DNA from: JBCCEJ01 sp039030335
GTDB taxonomy: Bacteria > Pseudomonadota > Gammaproteobacteria > HK1
Direction: 5' to 3'
Assembly (NCBI GenBank): GCA_039030335.1
Contig: JBCCEJ010000006.1
Coordinates: 1 to 64,000 of the forward strand
DNA length: 64,000 nt
Below are positions 8,431 through 17,243 of the stretch, piece by piece. How positions within the stretch are numbered: the first letter of the stretch is position 1; every line of letters starts with the position of its first letter. The notes beneath the pieces were generated by a model, which made no database searches, was not told the origin of the DNA, and saw only the letters and a program-made list of their open reading frames with translations. The position numbers and the translations under genes are program-made.

Positions 8431-9543
8431 TCAGGCCGGGGCGCGTTCTGCCATCGGTAGCTCGACCGTCAGCGTCAGCCGTTCGCCCGTGAGCGATGCG
8501 CTCACGTGCCCGCTATGGGCAAGACAGAGCTGTTTGACGATCGCGAGCCCCAAGCCGCTCGTGACTTCGTTGTGCACCCGCGTGCGCGTCGCCGACACGC
8601 GATAGAACCGGTCGAACAGGAATGGCAGTGCACTTTCGTCGACGTCCGGTGCGTGATTGCTGAATGTCACGCTGAGGTTGTCTGCTCGTTTAGCCGGTGC
8701 CACGTCGATCACGCAGGGCTCGGCGGCCGAGGCGTAGCGCAGCATGTTGGACAAAAGGTTGTCGACCATCTGCCGCAGTCCCGCCACCGGCACGGCCACC
8801 CGGCAGCCGACTACACCTGTCGGTACCTCAAGTGATATCGACAGGCCGCGTTGGTCGAATCGGGACCGCCACCGCGCGATGGCGTCTGTCAGGAATCCAC
8901 CGAGCGGTTCTGTCGCCCCGTCCGCCTCACCGTGTTCGGCGTCGAGCTGCATGGCCTCGATGGTGTGCGACAGGGCAGTCAGGTGACTGAGTTCTTCTGA
9001 CATGAGCTTGAAGAATGCGGCGTCGGCGCGCACGACCCCATCTTCGAGCCCCTCGGTGTACCCACGCAGATTCGTGATGGGCGTGCGCAGTTCGTGACTC
9101 AAGTCCGCCAGGTACTGGGCGCGCCGGATTTCCTCTCGCTCGAGCGCCATCGCGAGCGCGTTGATGTTGCCAGCCAGATAACCGACTTCACCCCGGTCGA
9201 TGGATGAGCGAATGCTGTAGTCGCCGTGGCGCAGTCGTTCGGTTGCCCGCGCCAGTGAGCGCAGCGGGCGCACGATCAGCCACGCGAGCCCAATGGAGGC
9301 GAGTGTCGCGGTTACGATGCCGATCAGAACGCTTTGCCAAAGCTGACGCTCGACGTCGTCGACGTACATCGCGTGCAGCTGGCCCGGCTCGATATTGAAG
9401 GTCGACATCAGGCGCGCGGAGTAGACGTCGCTCTGGTGCACGAACACGAGATACCACACCGCGGCCAGGGCGAGGATGATCGCCACGTTCGCGACGATGA
9501 TTTGCACGGTTAACCAGGGCCAGCGGCGCAGGCGCTTATCCAT
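8431..9543 (-). CDS. Two-component sensor histidine kinase (HAMP, HisKA, HATPase_c)
   Basis: A 370-residue inner-membrane kinase. Two transmembrane helices (about residues 12-34 and 70-92) enclose a very short periplasmic loop of about 36 residues. A HAMP linker follows (residues 92-145), then the dimerisation/phosphoacceptor box DLSHELRTPITNL with His150. The ATP-binding domain has an N box (VDNLLSNMLRYASA), a DVDESALPFLFDRFYRV region and the G2 box TSGLGLAIVKQL. The layout is like BaeS/CusS, but the sensory loop is too small for a known ligand fold, so it may sense membrane state or a partner protein. Its ATG overlaps the end of the response-regulator gene by 8 bases, showing translational coupling. 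Confidence 0.93.
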   Translation of the reverse strand: MDKRLRRWPWLTVQIIVANVAIILALAAVWYLVFVHQSDVYSARLMSTFNIEPGQLHAMYVDDVERQLWQSVLIGIVTATLASIGLAWLIVRPLRSLARATERLRHGDYSIRSSIDRGEVGYLAGNINALAMALEREEIRRAQYLADLSHELRTPITNLRGYTEGLEDGVVRADAAFFKLMSEELSHLTALSHTIEAMQLDAEHGEADGATEPLGGFLTDAIARWRSRFDQRGLSISLEVPTGVVGCRVAVPVAGLRQMVDNLLSNMLRYASAAEPCVIDVAPAKRADNLSVTFSNHAPDVDESALPFLFDRFYRVSATRTRVHNEVTSGLGLAIVKQLCLAHSGHVSASLTGERLTLTVELPMAERAPA

Positions 9544-10273
9544 TCGTGTTCGACGCAGGTTCAGGTGCGCGCGGCGCCAGTTTGTAGCCGAATCCCCGCA
9601 CGGTTTGGATCATGGCACCTACGTCGTCGCCGAGCTTTGTCCGCAGATGGTGTACGTGCACATCGATCGCTTTGGGATTGACCGCGTGGGCGTTGCCGTA
9701 CAGGCAAGCGATCAGCGCGCCTCGCTCGAAGACCCGGTTTGGCCAGGACACCAGTTGCCGGAGAATTCGGAACTCGTGCGGGGTCAGTTCCAGGGGCACG
9801 CCGCGCACCTGGCACGTCAGCGCGGTTTCGTCGAGCTGGATGGGTCCAACGCCGACCCGGTCTTCCCGGTCCCCGGCGTGCATGGCGCTGCGCCGCAGTA
9901 TCGCATCGATACGCACCATGAGCTCACGCGGAGAAAAGGGCTTCACCAGGTAGTCGTCAGCCCCGACATTGAAGCCTGTCAGGATGTCTGTCTCCGTTCC
10001 GAGCGCAGTCAGGAATACGATGGGGGTGTTGATGCCATTCTCCCGCATCGACGCAGCGATCTCGGTGCCGCGCGTGCGGGGCAACATGACATCGAACACG
10101 CAGATATCGAAGCGTTCAGCGAGCGCTTTTTCGAGGCCTTCGGTACCGTCAGAGGCGAGGACGACCTGGTGCCCCGCGTTCTCGAGGTAGGCGGCCAGAA
10201 GGTTGAGAATGTTCTGGTCGTCTTCGACCACGAGGGTCCGGGCGACCGGGTTGGTGGAGGGCGCGTCAGTCAT
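9536..10273 (-). CDS. OmpR/PhoB-family response regulator
   Basis: A 245-residue DNA-binding regulator paired with the kinase encoded just downstream. The receiver domain (about residues 12-125) has the acidic pair VVEDDQ, the phosphoacceptor Asp61 in FDVMLPRTRG, a Thr-type switch segment VFLTALG and the Lys of DDYLVKPFSPREL. The C-terminal winged helix carries ELTPHEFRILRQLV and the end motif VDVHVHHLRTKLGD...IQTVRGFGYKL, diagnostic of the OmpR subclass. I start at the ATG at 10273; the alternative at 10300 adds nine residues before the receiver domain. An 8-bp-arm inverted repeat lies 46 bases upstream of the start (10319-10337) and could be an autoregulatory site or a hairpin. Confidence 0.93.
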   Translation of the reverse strand: MTDAPSTNPVARTLVVEDDQNILNLLAAYLENAGHQVVLASDGTEGLEKALAERFDICVFDVMLPRTRGTEIAASMRENGINTPIVFLTALGTETDILTGFNVGADDYLVKPFSPRELMVRIDAILRRSAMHAGDREDRVGVGPIQLDETALTCQVRGVPLELTPHEFRILRQLVSWPNRVFERGALIACLYGNAHAVNPKAIDVHVHHLRTKLGDDVGAMIQTVRGFGYKLAPRAPEPASNTNG

Positions 10274-10318
10274 TCTGGATCTAGATAGCCCGAAGCCCAT
10301 GGCATTGCGGCCCGCAAA

Positions 10319-10337
10319 TCAGACATGCGATGTCTGA
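10319..10337. promoter_or_regulatory. Perfect inverted repeat, 8-bp arms and 3-bp loop
   Basis: The sequence TCAGACAT-GCG-ATGTCTGA lies between the YHS gene and the response-regulator gene, in the presumed promoter or leader of the two-component operon. It could be an operator bound by a dimeric regulator or a small RNA hairpin. OmpR-type regulators usually bind direct repeats, so binding by the neighbouring regulator is not implied. Confidence 0.4.
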
Positions 10338-10358
10338 CCGGCCCGGTACGCGAGGGTT

Positions 10359-10383
10359 CGCCCCCCGACATCGCCGGGGGGCG
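10359..10383 (-). terminator. GC-rich hairpin after the YHS gene
   Basis: A perfect 9-bp stem (CGCCCCCCG paired with CGGGGGGCG) with a 7-base loop starts 13 bases after the stop of the YHS gene, which ends at 10396 on the minus strand. There is no T-tract, so it is either a weak intrinsic terminator or a 3'-end stabiliser. Confidence 0.45.
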
Positions 10384-10395
10384 GTGCGCTTGTCC

Positions 10396-10869
10396 TTACT
10401 TCTTGAGCAAATCTTCCCGTGACGTGGCGAAGATGGTTTTCCAGTTCCGCTCACCTTTACGGATGACGGCCTCGGTCTTCGCCAGGAACAGTTTGTTGTG
10501 TGCAGCCGGGCTGCTGTTCAGATAGAGCTGCCCGTCTACGATCGCGAACAGGTCGGGTTTCGTCGGTACTTTCTTGCCTTTGCTCGCGCCGGCTGCGCAC
10601 CAGCCGCCGTACGCGGGCGCATACTTGGCCGGGTTCGATTGGAACGCCTTCATGTTCTCGGCCGAGGCAAAGTGCCAGGTCGCGCCCTGGTAGTTAGCGG
10701 CGTAACTTGCCGAGCCTTTGGTCGGCGATCCCACCGTGTGGTAAGCGACAACGTCGTAGCCGCCAACCACGGCCTTGTCGCTGACGAAGTGTTCGTCAAC
10801 GGCGAGGGCGGGGCTTGCGTTCAGTGCAGCGATGAGCCCGAGCGCGGCGAGTTTGCTGACAGTTTTCAT
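10396..10869 (-). CDS. Secreted YHS-domain protein
   Basis: A 157-residue protein with a clear signal peptide (MKTVSKLAALGLIAALNASP, predicted cleavage after ALA at about residue 23), so it acts in the periplasm. The mature part has the YHS pattern: GGYDVVAYHTVGSPTKGS, then YQGATWHFASAENMKAF and NPAKYAPAYGGWCAAG. YHS domains are small modules linked to metal (copper or mercury) handling in some proteins, and periplasmic YHS proteins of this type are widespread with unknown role. Start at the ATG at 10869, preceded by AAAGGA; the longer frame lacks a signal peptide. It sits directly upstream of the two-component operon on the same strand and could be functionally tied to that sensor. Confidence 0.88.
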   Translation of the reverse strand: MKTVSKLAALGLIAALNASPALAVDEHFVSDKAVVGGYDVVAYHTVGSPTKGSASYAANYQGATWHFASAENMKAFQSNPAKYAPAYGGWCAAGASKGKKVPTKPDLFAIVDGQLYLNSSPAAHNKLFLAKTEAVIRKGERNWKTIFATSREDLLKK

Positions 10870-11092
10870 AGATGTGTCCTTTTGCGATATGACGTTTGGA
10901 AGTCCTTCGGTTGGCGGATGCTCAACCGTTAGTACGTAGCCTACGGAGCCCAGATTGCGACGCGGTTCGCGCAAGGTTAGGTTTTGGTTAAGGCTTGCAC
11001 GGGCGACGCGGCCGTCTTGCAGTCGACTCGCGGATGCGGCGATTCCGGCGGTACCCGCCAGACCGACGCTACCTGGAATCCGCGCCGCGGCG

Positions 11093-12892
11093 TCAGTTCG
11101 ATTTGTGCGCCGCCTGACTCATGCGGGTGCGCCTGGTCGCAGTTTGTGTTTCGTCCACTGCCAACTTCGGCGTCAGCTCGACCCCGTACAGGTCTCTCGC
11201 GTCGTCCACACTGACCAGACCGTCCTGCACATCGCGGGCAACCAGGCGGGCATCCCGGTCATACGGGTTGCCCCAGCCGCCGCCGCCCGAAGAAACGACC
11301 TTCAGTCGCCCGGGCGGGTACGCGTGCACCCCGTAGGTAGGCGTCGGCCCGTAGTCGGACGGCGTGGCGTCCTGTTCCCGGGTGTCGGCGATGCCGACCG
11401 TTGCGCGTTTACCATTGGCGCCGCCATTGACCCCGTAACCGCGTTCTTCCCGCACCCCTTCAGCGCGGAACGAGTAGTGGGCGGCATCGAAGTGCTCTAC
11501 TTCGTACTCGACCCCGGTGCCGCCGCGGTACTGGCCGGCGCCGCCGCCGTCGAGCCGGAATTCCTGTCGGATGACGCGCACCGGAAACAACTGCTCCTGC
11601 ATCTCGGCGTTCGGTAGCACGAGTCCGCCGAAGGTGATCATTGGCCCGATCTGATTGAAGCCGTCGCGGCCATTCACCGCGCCGGCACCGGAGTTGCCGC
11701 CCCAGTGGTAGACGACGTAGGTGCGTCCGTGTTCGTCCGTGCCGGCGCTCGTCGGGTACGCATTGGGGCCCCAGCCGGCGCAGGCGCGCTCGCTGTCCAT
11801 CTGCGCGAGCGCGCGCCAGCAGGCCTGGATCATCTGGTGCGACGGAAACACCGTGCACATCGTGACCGGCGCTGGCGGATTCGAGTTAACGATGGTGCCT
11901 TTCGGCGCGATGATATCGACGCACCGGAAGGTCCCTTCGTTGCGCGGCATGTCCGCGTCGAAAAACGACGAGAGCGCCGTGTAGACCGCGGAGAAAGTAT
12001 TGGCCAACGAGCTGTTCTTGAACCCCTTGATCTGCGGGCCCGAGCCGGTCCAGTCGACCGTCATGCGATCGCCCTTTACGGTGATCGAGACCTTGATCGG
12101 GATATCCATCGGCTCGAAGCAGTCGTCGTCGAAACCGTCTTCGCCGTGGTAGGTGCCGTCCGGAAGCGCGCTGACAGCCTGACGAAAACGCACGTCCGCA
12201 TGGTCCATGATGCCGTCCATGTAAGCCGCGCCTGCCTCGAGTCCGAGCGACCCGACACGCTCGGCGATCATCTCCGCGCCCATGCGGGTAGAGCCGATCA
12301 TGGCTCTCAGGTCGCCATCCAGATAGTGCGGCGTGCGCGAGTTGAGCAGTAGCAATTGCCACAGGTCGTCACGCAGCTGGTCGCGCTCGATCAGTCGCAT
12401 AGCCGGGAGGCGAATGCCTTCTTGGAAAATGTCGGTCGCCGACGAGTTATAGGTCCCGGCGGCGCCACCGCCGATGTCCGACTGGTGCGCGCGGTTGCAG
12501 GCGAATGCCACGCGTTCACCATCGACGAATACGGGCCGCGCGATAACCCAGTCCGGCAGGTGGTTGCCCCCGGCCTCGTAAGGGTCGCTCAGGATGAACA
12601 CGTCGCCCGGCGAGATGTCGTCGCCAAACGCGGCCAGCACCGCTCGCACCGCGAAACCGCCGCCGCCGGTGTGTATCGGTATGCCGTCGGCCTGCGACAC
12701 CAGGCGCCCGTTTCCATCGGCCAGGAAACACGAGAAATCGTGCGACTGATTGAAAATGGGGCTTCGCGCCGTGCGTGTCATGACCCACCCCATCTGTTTG
12801 GCGATGTAGTCGAGACGGTTCTGGAACAGCGCCAGAGTGATCGGGTCGAGCGAGTTCAATTGGCCTGAAGCTGGATTTGCAGTCGTGGTCAT
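11093..12892 (-). CDS. hyuB: Hydantoinase B/oxoprolinase family protein
   Basis: A 599-residue beta subunit of the ATP-dependent hydantoinase/5-oxoprolinase/acetone-carboxylase-like family. Family features are the opening DPITLALFQNRLDYIAKQMGWVMTRTARSPIFNQSHDFSC, the block ILSDPYEAGGNHLPDWVIARPVF, the DGIMDHADVRFRQAVSALPDGTYHGEDGFDDD segment and the Gly-rich end VVSSGGGGWGNP. Its ATG overlaps the hyuA stop as ATGA, so the two subunits are made in a coupled way. Together they would hydrolyse a cyclic amide such as a hydantoin or 5-oxoproline with ATP. The exact substrate cannot be read from sequence. No hydantoin racemase or carbamoylase gene is adjacent. Confidence 0.92.
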   Translation of the reverse strand: MTTTANPASGQLNSLDPITLALFQNRLDYIAKQMGWVMTRTARSPIFNQSHDFSCFLADGNGRLVSQADGIPIHTGGGGFAVRAVLAAFGDDISPGDVFILSDPYEAGGNHLPDWVIARPVFVDGERVAFACNRAHQSDIGGGAAGTYNSSATDIFQEGIRLPAMRLIERDQLRDDLWQLLLLNSRTPHYLDGDLRAMIGSTRMGAEMIAERVGSLGLEAGAAYMDGIMDHADVRFRQAVSALPDGTYHGEDGFDDDCFEPMDIPIKVSITVKGDRMTVDWTGSGPQIKGFKNSSLANTFSAVYTALSSFFDADMPRNEGTFRCVDIIAPKGTIVNSNPPAPVTMCTVFPSHQMIQACWRALAQMDSERACAGWGPNAYPTSAGTDEHGRTYVVYHWGGNSGAGAVNGRDGFNQIGPMITFGGLVLPNAEMQEQLFPVRVIRQEFRLDGGGAGQYRGGTGVEYEVEHFDAAHYSFRAEGVREERGYGVNGGANGKRATVGIADTREQDATPSDYGPTPTYGVHAYPPGRLKVVSSGGGGWGNPYDRDARLVARDVQDGLVSVDDARDLYGVELTPKLAVDETQTATRRTRMSQAAHKSN

Positions 12893-15006
12893 GAGGTCGA
12901 TTTCCGGCCGAGTGTGACCTGGTAGTTGCCGAGACGGTCGACGTTCAGCGTGTCGCCGGGGGCAATGCAGATGGTGGTGGTGCGCTCTTCGATGATCGCA
13001 GGGCCTGACAGTGCGGTACCTTCGCCGAGACCGTCCCCGTCGTATATGTCGGCTTCCACCCAGCCGTGCTCGGCATCCATATAGAGTTTTCGCGTGGCGA
13101 CGGGACGCGGCGGTGCAAGGTTCTCCGGGTGCCTGGCGAGGCGGAGTTTGTCGATGATGCCGTAGCCGATGACGTAGGCGGCCGTGACCTCGATAATCCC
13201 GTCCGGCTGAATATGTCGATAGCGGCTTTCGTGCACTTGTTCAAACCGCATTCGGATAGTGTCTTCGCTATCGCCGGGACTGGTCTGGACGCGAATGGAC
13301 CACTGCTGACCGATATAACGCAAATCGAGTTCGTACTCGACGCGCCGGCTGCCAGCCCCGAAGCCATCGGCTCCGAGCAGTGTTTCCGCCTGGTGGGCGA
13401 GTTCGGCGAACACGGCTTCCAGGCCTTGCGCGAAAGCTTCTGGCAGTGGATGGAAAAAGGTTCGCATCAGATCGTGTCTGACGTCGGTGTTCAACATGCC
13501 GAGCGCGCAGAATGCCCCTGAAAGCCGCGGTACGTAGAGTGCAGGACAGCCGAGTTGGCGACCGATGGCGGCGCCGTGCATCGGCCCGGCGCCGCCGGCA
13601 GGAACCAGGGTGAAGCGCCGTGGGTCGAGGCCGCGTTCTAGCGTCATCTGCTCGACCGCCTGAAGCAGGTTCTGTTCGAGCAGCCGCACGATGCCGACCG
13701 CCGCCTCCTCAACGGAGAGATTCAAGGGTCGTGCGACCCGCGTCTCGATCGCGTCGCGGGCCTTGTGTTCGTCCAGCACCACCGAGCCGCCTGCGTATGG
13801 GCCGGGCTTCAGCCGGCCGAGGATCAGCAAGGCGTCCGTGACTGTAGGTTCGGTGCCGCCAAGACCGTAGGCCGCGGGGCCCGGCCTGGCGCCGGCGCCT
13901 TCGGGCCCCACCAGCAGCAGTCCGGCCTCATCGACTTTCGCGATCGTGCCGCCGCCTGCGCCGATCGTGTGAATGTCGACCGACGGCAAAGCCGTGTCGT
14001 AGCCACCGACGGACAGCTGATCGGAAACCGGTACGCGCCCGGCCTCCATGAGCATGACGTCGGCGCTGGTCCCGCCGATCTCCAGACTGAGGAGGTTGCC
14101 CGATGCCACCGCTCCGCGGGCGATCTCGAGAGCACCAACGCCGGCTGCCGGTCCCGACAACAGCAAGGTTGCCGGTTTGTGCGCGACCTGGCTGGCCGAG
14201 ACGCAACCTCCGTTGTTCTGGATGAGCAGCATCGGCTGCGTGAGCCCCAGCTCACGCAGCTGATTGTCCAGCGACGTGAGATATCCGACCGTACGCGGGG
14301 CTATGTAGGCATTGAGTACCGTTGTGGCGGTGCGCTCGTACTCGCCGAGAAGGGGGGCCACGTCGTGTGAGAGCGAGACCCAGGCGCGGGCGGTTGGATC
14401 GTCGTCCCCGACACGGCTGAGGGCCGAGGCGTAGAACGCTTCGTGCGCGGAGTCAGCGTAGCTGTTGAACAGGCTGACCGCGATCGAGTCAACGCCGTGT
14501 GCCTTGAACTCGGCCATTGCCTGATGCAAAGACTGGCTGTCGGGTGGTTCGATCTCGTTGCCCGACTTGTCGAGCCGTCCCGCCAAGGGCAGGCGCAGAT
14601 AGCGCGGCACCAGGACTGGCGCATAAGGCGCACGGTGGTCCCAAGGGTTGTCGCGGATACCGCGGCGCACCTCGAGCGTGTCCCGAAACCCCATGGTAGT
14701 GAGCAGTCCGACGGTCGCGCCCTTGCGCTCGAGGACGGTGTTGGTCGCTACGGTAGAGCCGTGGACGAACAAGGTGCACGCGCTCAGGAGTTTGCCAGTC
14801 GATACACCGAGGTCGTTCGCGGCCGCTGCGAGCGCGTTCATGACGCCTACACCCGGATCTTCAGGAACTGATGGCACCTTGGCGACGTGCAGACTGGCAC
14901 CGCCGATGCTGATGATGAGATCGGTGAAAGTGCCGCCTACATCGGCGCCAATGCGCAGGTCGTGCAATTGAGTGCCGGATTCGTCTTCGCTGGTTTGCGT
15001 GCTCAT
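12889..15006 (-). CDS. hyuA: Hydantoinase A/oxoprolinase family protein (ATP-binding subunit)
   Basis: A 705-residue alpha subunit, first gene of the hyuAB pair. The N-terminus has the ASKHA-type nucleotide-binding start RIGADVGGTFTDLIIS, followed by HGSTVATNTVLERKGATVGLLTTMGFRDTLEVRRG, both strongly diagnostic of HyuA. A middle block ISLSHDVAPLLGEYERTATTVLNAYIAP and LLLSGPAAGVGALEIARG continues the fold, and VPAGGAGPMHGAAIGRQLG is the third phosphate loop. The C-terminal part contains the hydantoinase A C-terminal domain. The ATG has only a weak ribosome binding site. A 380-bp upstream region includes a 16-bp tandem repeat that could be regulatory. Function as for HyuB: ATP-driven opening of a ring amide in the cytoplasm. 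Confidence 0.93.
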   Translation of the reverse strand: MSTQTSEDESGTQLHDLRIGADVGGTFTDLIISIGGASLHVAKVPSVPEDPGVGVMNALAAAANDLGVSTGKLLSACTLFVHGSTVATNTVLERKGATVGLLTTMGFRDTLEVRRGIRDNPWDHRAPYAPVLVPRYLRLPLAGRLDKSGNEIEPPDSQSLHQAMAEFKAHGVDSIAVSLFNSYADSAHEAFYASALSRVGDDDPTARAWVSLSHDVAPLLGEYERTATTVLNAYIAPRTVGYLTSLDNQLRELGLTQPMLLIQNNGGCVSASQVAHKPATLLLSGPAAGVGALEIARGAVASGNLLSLEIGGTSADVMLMEAGRVPVSDQLSVGGYDTALPSVDIHTIGAGGGTIAKVDEAGLLLVGPEGAGARPGPAAYGLGGTEPTVTDALLILGRLKPGPYAGGSVVLDEHKARDAIETRVARPLNLSVEEAAVGIVRLLEQNLLQAVEQMTLERGLDPRRFTLVPAGGAGPMHGAAIGRQLGCPALYVPRLSGAFCALGMLNTDVRHDLMRTFFHPLPEAFAQGLEAVFAELAHQAETLLGADGFGAGSRRVEYELDLRYIGQQWSIRVQTSPGDSEDTIRMRFEQVHESRYRHIQPDGIIEVTAAYVIGYGIIDKLRLARHPENLAPPRPVATRKLYMDAEHGWVEADIYDGDGLGEGTALSGPAIIEERTTTICIAPGDTLNVDRLGNYQVTLGRKSTS

Positions 15007-15218
15007 ATCGGTCGCGGTTCATTCCAAACTGGCCGTGCGGCTGGTCGCTGGCGGGCGTTGGATGATAGCCAGAAGTGGTCAGACTCAGATAGCGCCGGGT
15101 GCGAGCGGCGGTTTGGCGATGCGGCTGGTCGGATGCCATATCCGTCCATCATCGACAGGGTGTCTGAGGTGCCTTCAGTCGAGGCCGTCGAGGCCGTACC
15201 AACGGGCCGGGTCCCAGG

Positions 15219-15282
15219 ACCCTGGCAACACAACGCCCTGGCAAGATAAGGCCCTGGCAAGATAAGGCCCCGGCGCGAGAAG
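15219..15282. repeat. Four-unit 16-bp tandem repeat upstream of hyuA
   Basis: Units in exact 16-bp register: 15219-15234 (ACCCTGGCAACACAAC), 15235-15250 and 15251-15266 (both GCCCTGGCAAGATAAG, identical) and 15267-15282 (GCCCCGGCGCGAGAAG). The outer units are diverged and the inner two perfect. It lies in the 380-bp gap between the LLM gene and hyuA, about 210 bases upstream of the hyuA start. No gene is seen in the rest of the gap. Possible regulator array or simple slippage repeat. Confidence 0.75.
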
Positions 15283-15387
15283 CTCCGGCACGACCCGAGG
15301 CCGGTCGTAGCAAGCTGTTGCATCGTCGGCGCTCAACCCACCGTACCCCCTCACCAAACCCGTATCGAGGCGCGCGGCGCGGGATAT

Positions 15388-16494
15388 TTAGGCAGCGGCC
15401 TGGCTCCCGACCCGCTCGGTGAGGGACGGCATGACGTCATTGGCCAGCAGCTCCATCGAGCGGCGGCAGAACGCTTCATCGTCCCATTCGTGCGCGAGCA
15501 TCGTCACGACCCCGAACGGTCCCACGCGTTCGCGCAACGCTGCCAGTTTATTCGTGACGGTCTCGGCGGAACCCCACGAGACCATGTCGAGCGCCGCTTC
15601 CTGCCACGTAATGTTGTCAGGGTCCGGGTGATCATCGGGAGCGATGAACTTGACCAGTCCGCGCGCGCTCAACGACGAGAGCAGATACTGATACCAGAAC
15701 GCCAGTGGCCCATCGGGATTCAGCACATAGTCGCGCGCCTCCGCGTCGCTCGGCGCGACGACGATGGAGCGCGATACCCGCCAGATATCGGGATTGGCGG
15801 CGCGGCCAGCTTCGGCGGCGCCGCGCGCGTACTGCTCCCAGTGGGAGCCGGTGTAGCGCGGTTGCAGGAAGCTGGCCCCGGAGATGGGGATCCATCCGTG
15901 CTGCCCGGCCATCAGCGCGCTGCTCGAGGCTGGTGACATGATCGAGATGGCGATTGGCGGATGGGGCTGTTGGAGCGGTTTGATGAAGTGCCCGACGCCG
16001 AAGTCTGCACGAGACATGTCTTTCAACTGCACGTTCCAGTATTTGCCTTTGCGATCGTACGGTGGCTCCCCCGACCAGATGGCCAGGATATGATCGATCG
16101 ATTCACGCACCATCGCGCCGCGGTCCGTGCTGCCGCCAACACCGAACAGTTCCACATCGGAAGACAGGCTGCCGGTGCCGATGCCCATGATGAACCGGCC
16201 CCTCGCGAGGTGATCGAATAGCGCACCCTGAGCGGCAACGGAGGCTGGATGATGCTGCGGCAGGCAGAACACCCCGGTGCCGAAGCGGATCTGGCTGGTC
16301 TCGTTCAGCAGGGTCGCCATGAACACCAGCGGTGCGGTGATCGGTTCGACCGTCGCGCTGATGTGTTCGCCGACGTAAACCTCTTCGAAGCCCAACTGAT
16401 CGGCCAGCACGATGGTCTGGCGGTCCTGCTCTAGTACGGTTGCAAAATCCCGCGCCGGATCGTGCACTGGCTGCATGAACATACCAAGGCGCAT
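15388..16494 (-). CDS. Luciferase-like flavin monooxygenase (LLM class, bacterial luciferase type)
   Basis: A 368-residue TIM-barrel flavoenzyme. It begins MRLGMFMQPVHDPARDFATVL, continues with LGFEEVYVGEHIS and FGTGVFCLPQHHPASVAAQGALFDHLARGRFIMGIGTGSL, typical of two-component FMNH2-dependent or F420-linked monooxygenases, and ends with a bacterial-luciferase-like VSWGSAETVTNKLAALRERVGPFGVVTMLAHEW region. It would hydroxylate or cleave an organic substrate with reduced flavin from a partner reductase. Start at the ATG at 16494 after AAGGAGG; the ATG at 16512 lies before that site. An enoyl-CoA hydratase gene lies 86 bases upstream on the same strand. No flavin reductase is adjacent. Confidence 0.9.
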   Translation of the reverse strand: MRLGMFMQPVHDPARDFATVLEQDRQTIVLADQLGFEEVYVGEHISATVEPITAPLVFMATLLNETSQIRFGTGVFCLPQHHPASVAAQGALFDHLARGRFIMGIGTGSLSSDVELFGVGGSTDRGAMVRESIDHILAIWSGEPPYDRKGKYWNVQLKDMSRADFGVGHFIKPLQQPHPPIAISIMSPASSSALMAGQHGWIPISGASFLQPRYTGSHWEQYARGAAEAGRAANPDIWRVSRSIVVAPSDAEARDYVLNPDGPLAFWYQYLLSSLSARGLVKFIAPDDHPDPDNITWQEAALDMVSWGSAETVTNKLAALRERVGPFGVVTMLAHEWDDEAFCRRSMELLANDVMPSLTERVGSQAAA

Positions 16495-16580
16495 TGGAGC
16501 CTCCTTCATCATCTCATTGGCGGATCGCGTGGATCCCCGGTAGTGATCGGTAACATACCCGCTGTAGCTGGCGAGGCCAG

Positions 16581-17243
16581 TCAGATGCTCGCTGCCATCT
16601 TGTCGGCACTTGGCTTGCGAATACGCTGTTTGACCGTTGCGTAGGCTTCGCCGGCCATGGCGGCGAGGCGTTCGGCTTCTTCGACGGCGGCCGCCATCAG
16701 CTGGTCCGGCTCGACGACCTGGTCCAGATAGCCCGCCTCGATGGCACTCTCCGGCGTGTGCAGAGCGGCCTGCAGAACGCTCGTCGTCATGTGCGCGGCC
16801 GGCATGCGTGCCCTCGCGAGTTCGAGCCCGTATTCCGGTAATGCCAGTCCGATCGCGGTTTCGTTCAAACCGATGCGAAAGTCGCCCGCGCAGCCGATAC
16901 GGGTGTCGCCCGTCAGCAGTATCAGAGCGCCGGCGGCCAGTGCGTGCCCGCTGCAGGCGATGACGACGGGCTGCGGATGTGTGAACAGTCGCAGCATCAT
17001 GCGGGCCCCGGCCTCGCGCATGGCAGCGGCCGCTTCCGGGCTTCCCTCCCGGACCACGTTCAGATCGTAGCCGGCCGAGAAACGCCCGGCCCGCCCGGTC
17101 AGAACGATGGCCTTGGCATCGCTCAACGCGGCATCCAGCCCTTGGTGAATTGCCGCTGAATAGGCTTCGCTGACGACATTGGCCTTGCCGTCATCCAGCG
17201 TCAGAATGGCGACGTCGCCACGGTTCTCGATATTCAGCATCAT
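16581..17243 (-). CDS. Enoyl-CoA hydratase/isomerase (crotonase) family protein
   Basis: A 220-residue crotonase-fold protein, shorter than the usual 255-270. The two oxyanion-hole segments are visible: GRAGRFSAGYDLNVV and SGHALAAGALILLTGDTRIG. The substrate/active-site helix region reads NETAIGLALPEYGLELARARMP, with a Glu where hydratases often have a catalytic acid. The C-terminal trimerisation helix is short (AMAGEAYATVKQRIRKPSADKM), which explains the small size. Start placed at the ATG-ATG pair at 17240-17243, since the upstream frame has no crotonase resemblance, although no ribosome binding site is clear. It probably acts on an acyl-CoA in fatty-acid or branched-chain catabolism. Divergent from the amidase gene. 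Confidence 0.88.
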   Translation of the reverse strand: MMLNIENRGDVAILTLDDGKANVVSEAYSAAIHQGLDAALSDAKAIVLTGRAGRFSAGYDLNVVREGSPEAAAAMREAGARMMLRLFTHPQPVVIACSGHALAAGALILLTGDTRIGCAGDFRIGLNETAIGLALPEYGLELARARMPAAHMTTSVLQAALHTPESAIEAGYLDQVVEPDQLMAAAVEEAERLAAMAGEAYATVKQRIRKPSADKMAASI

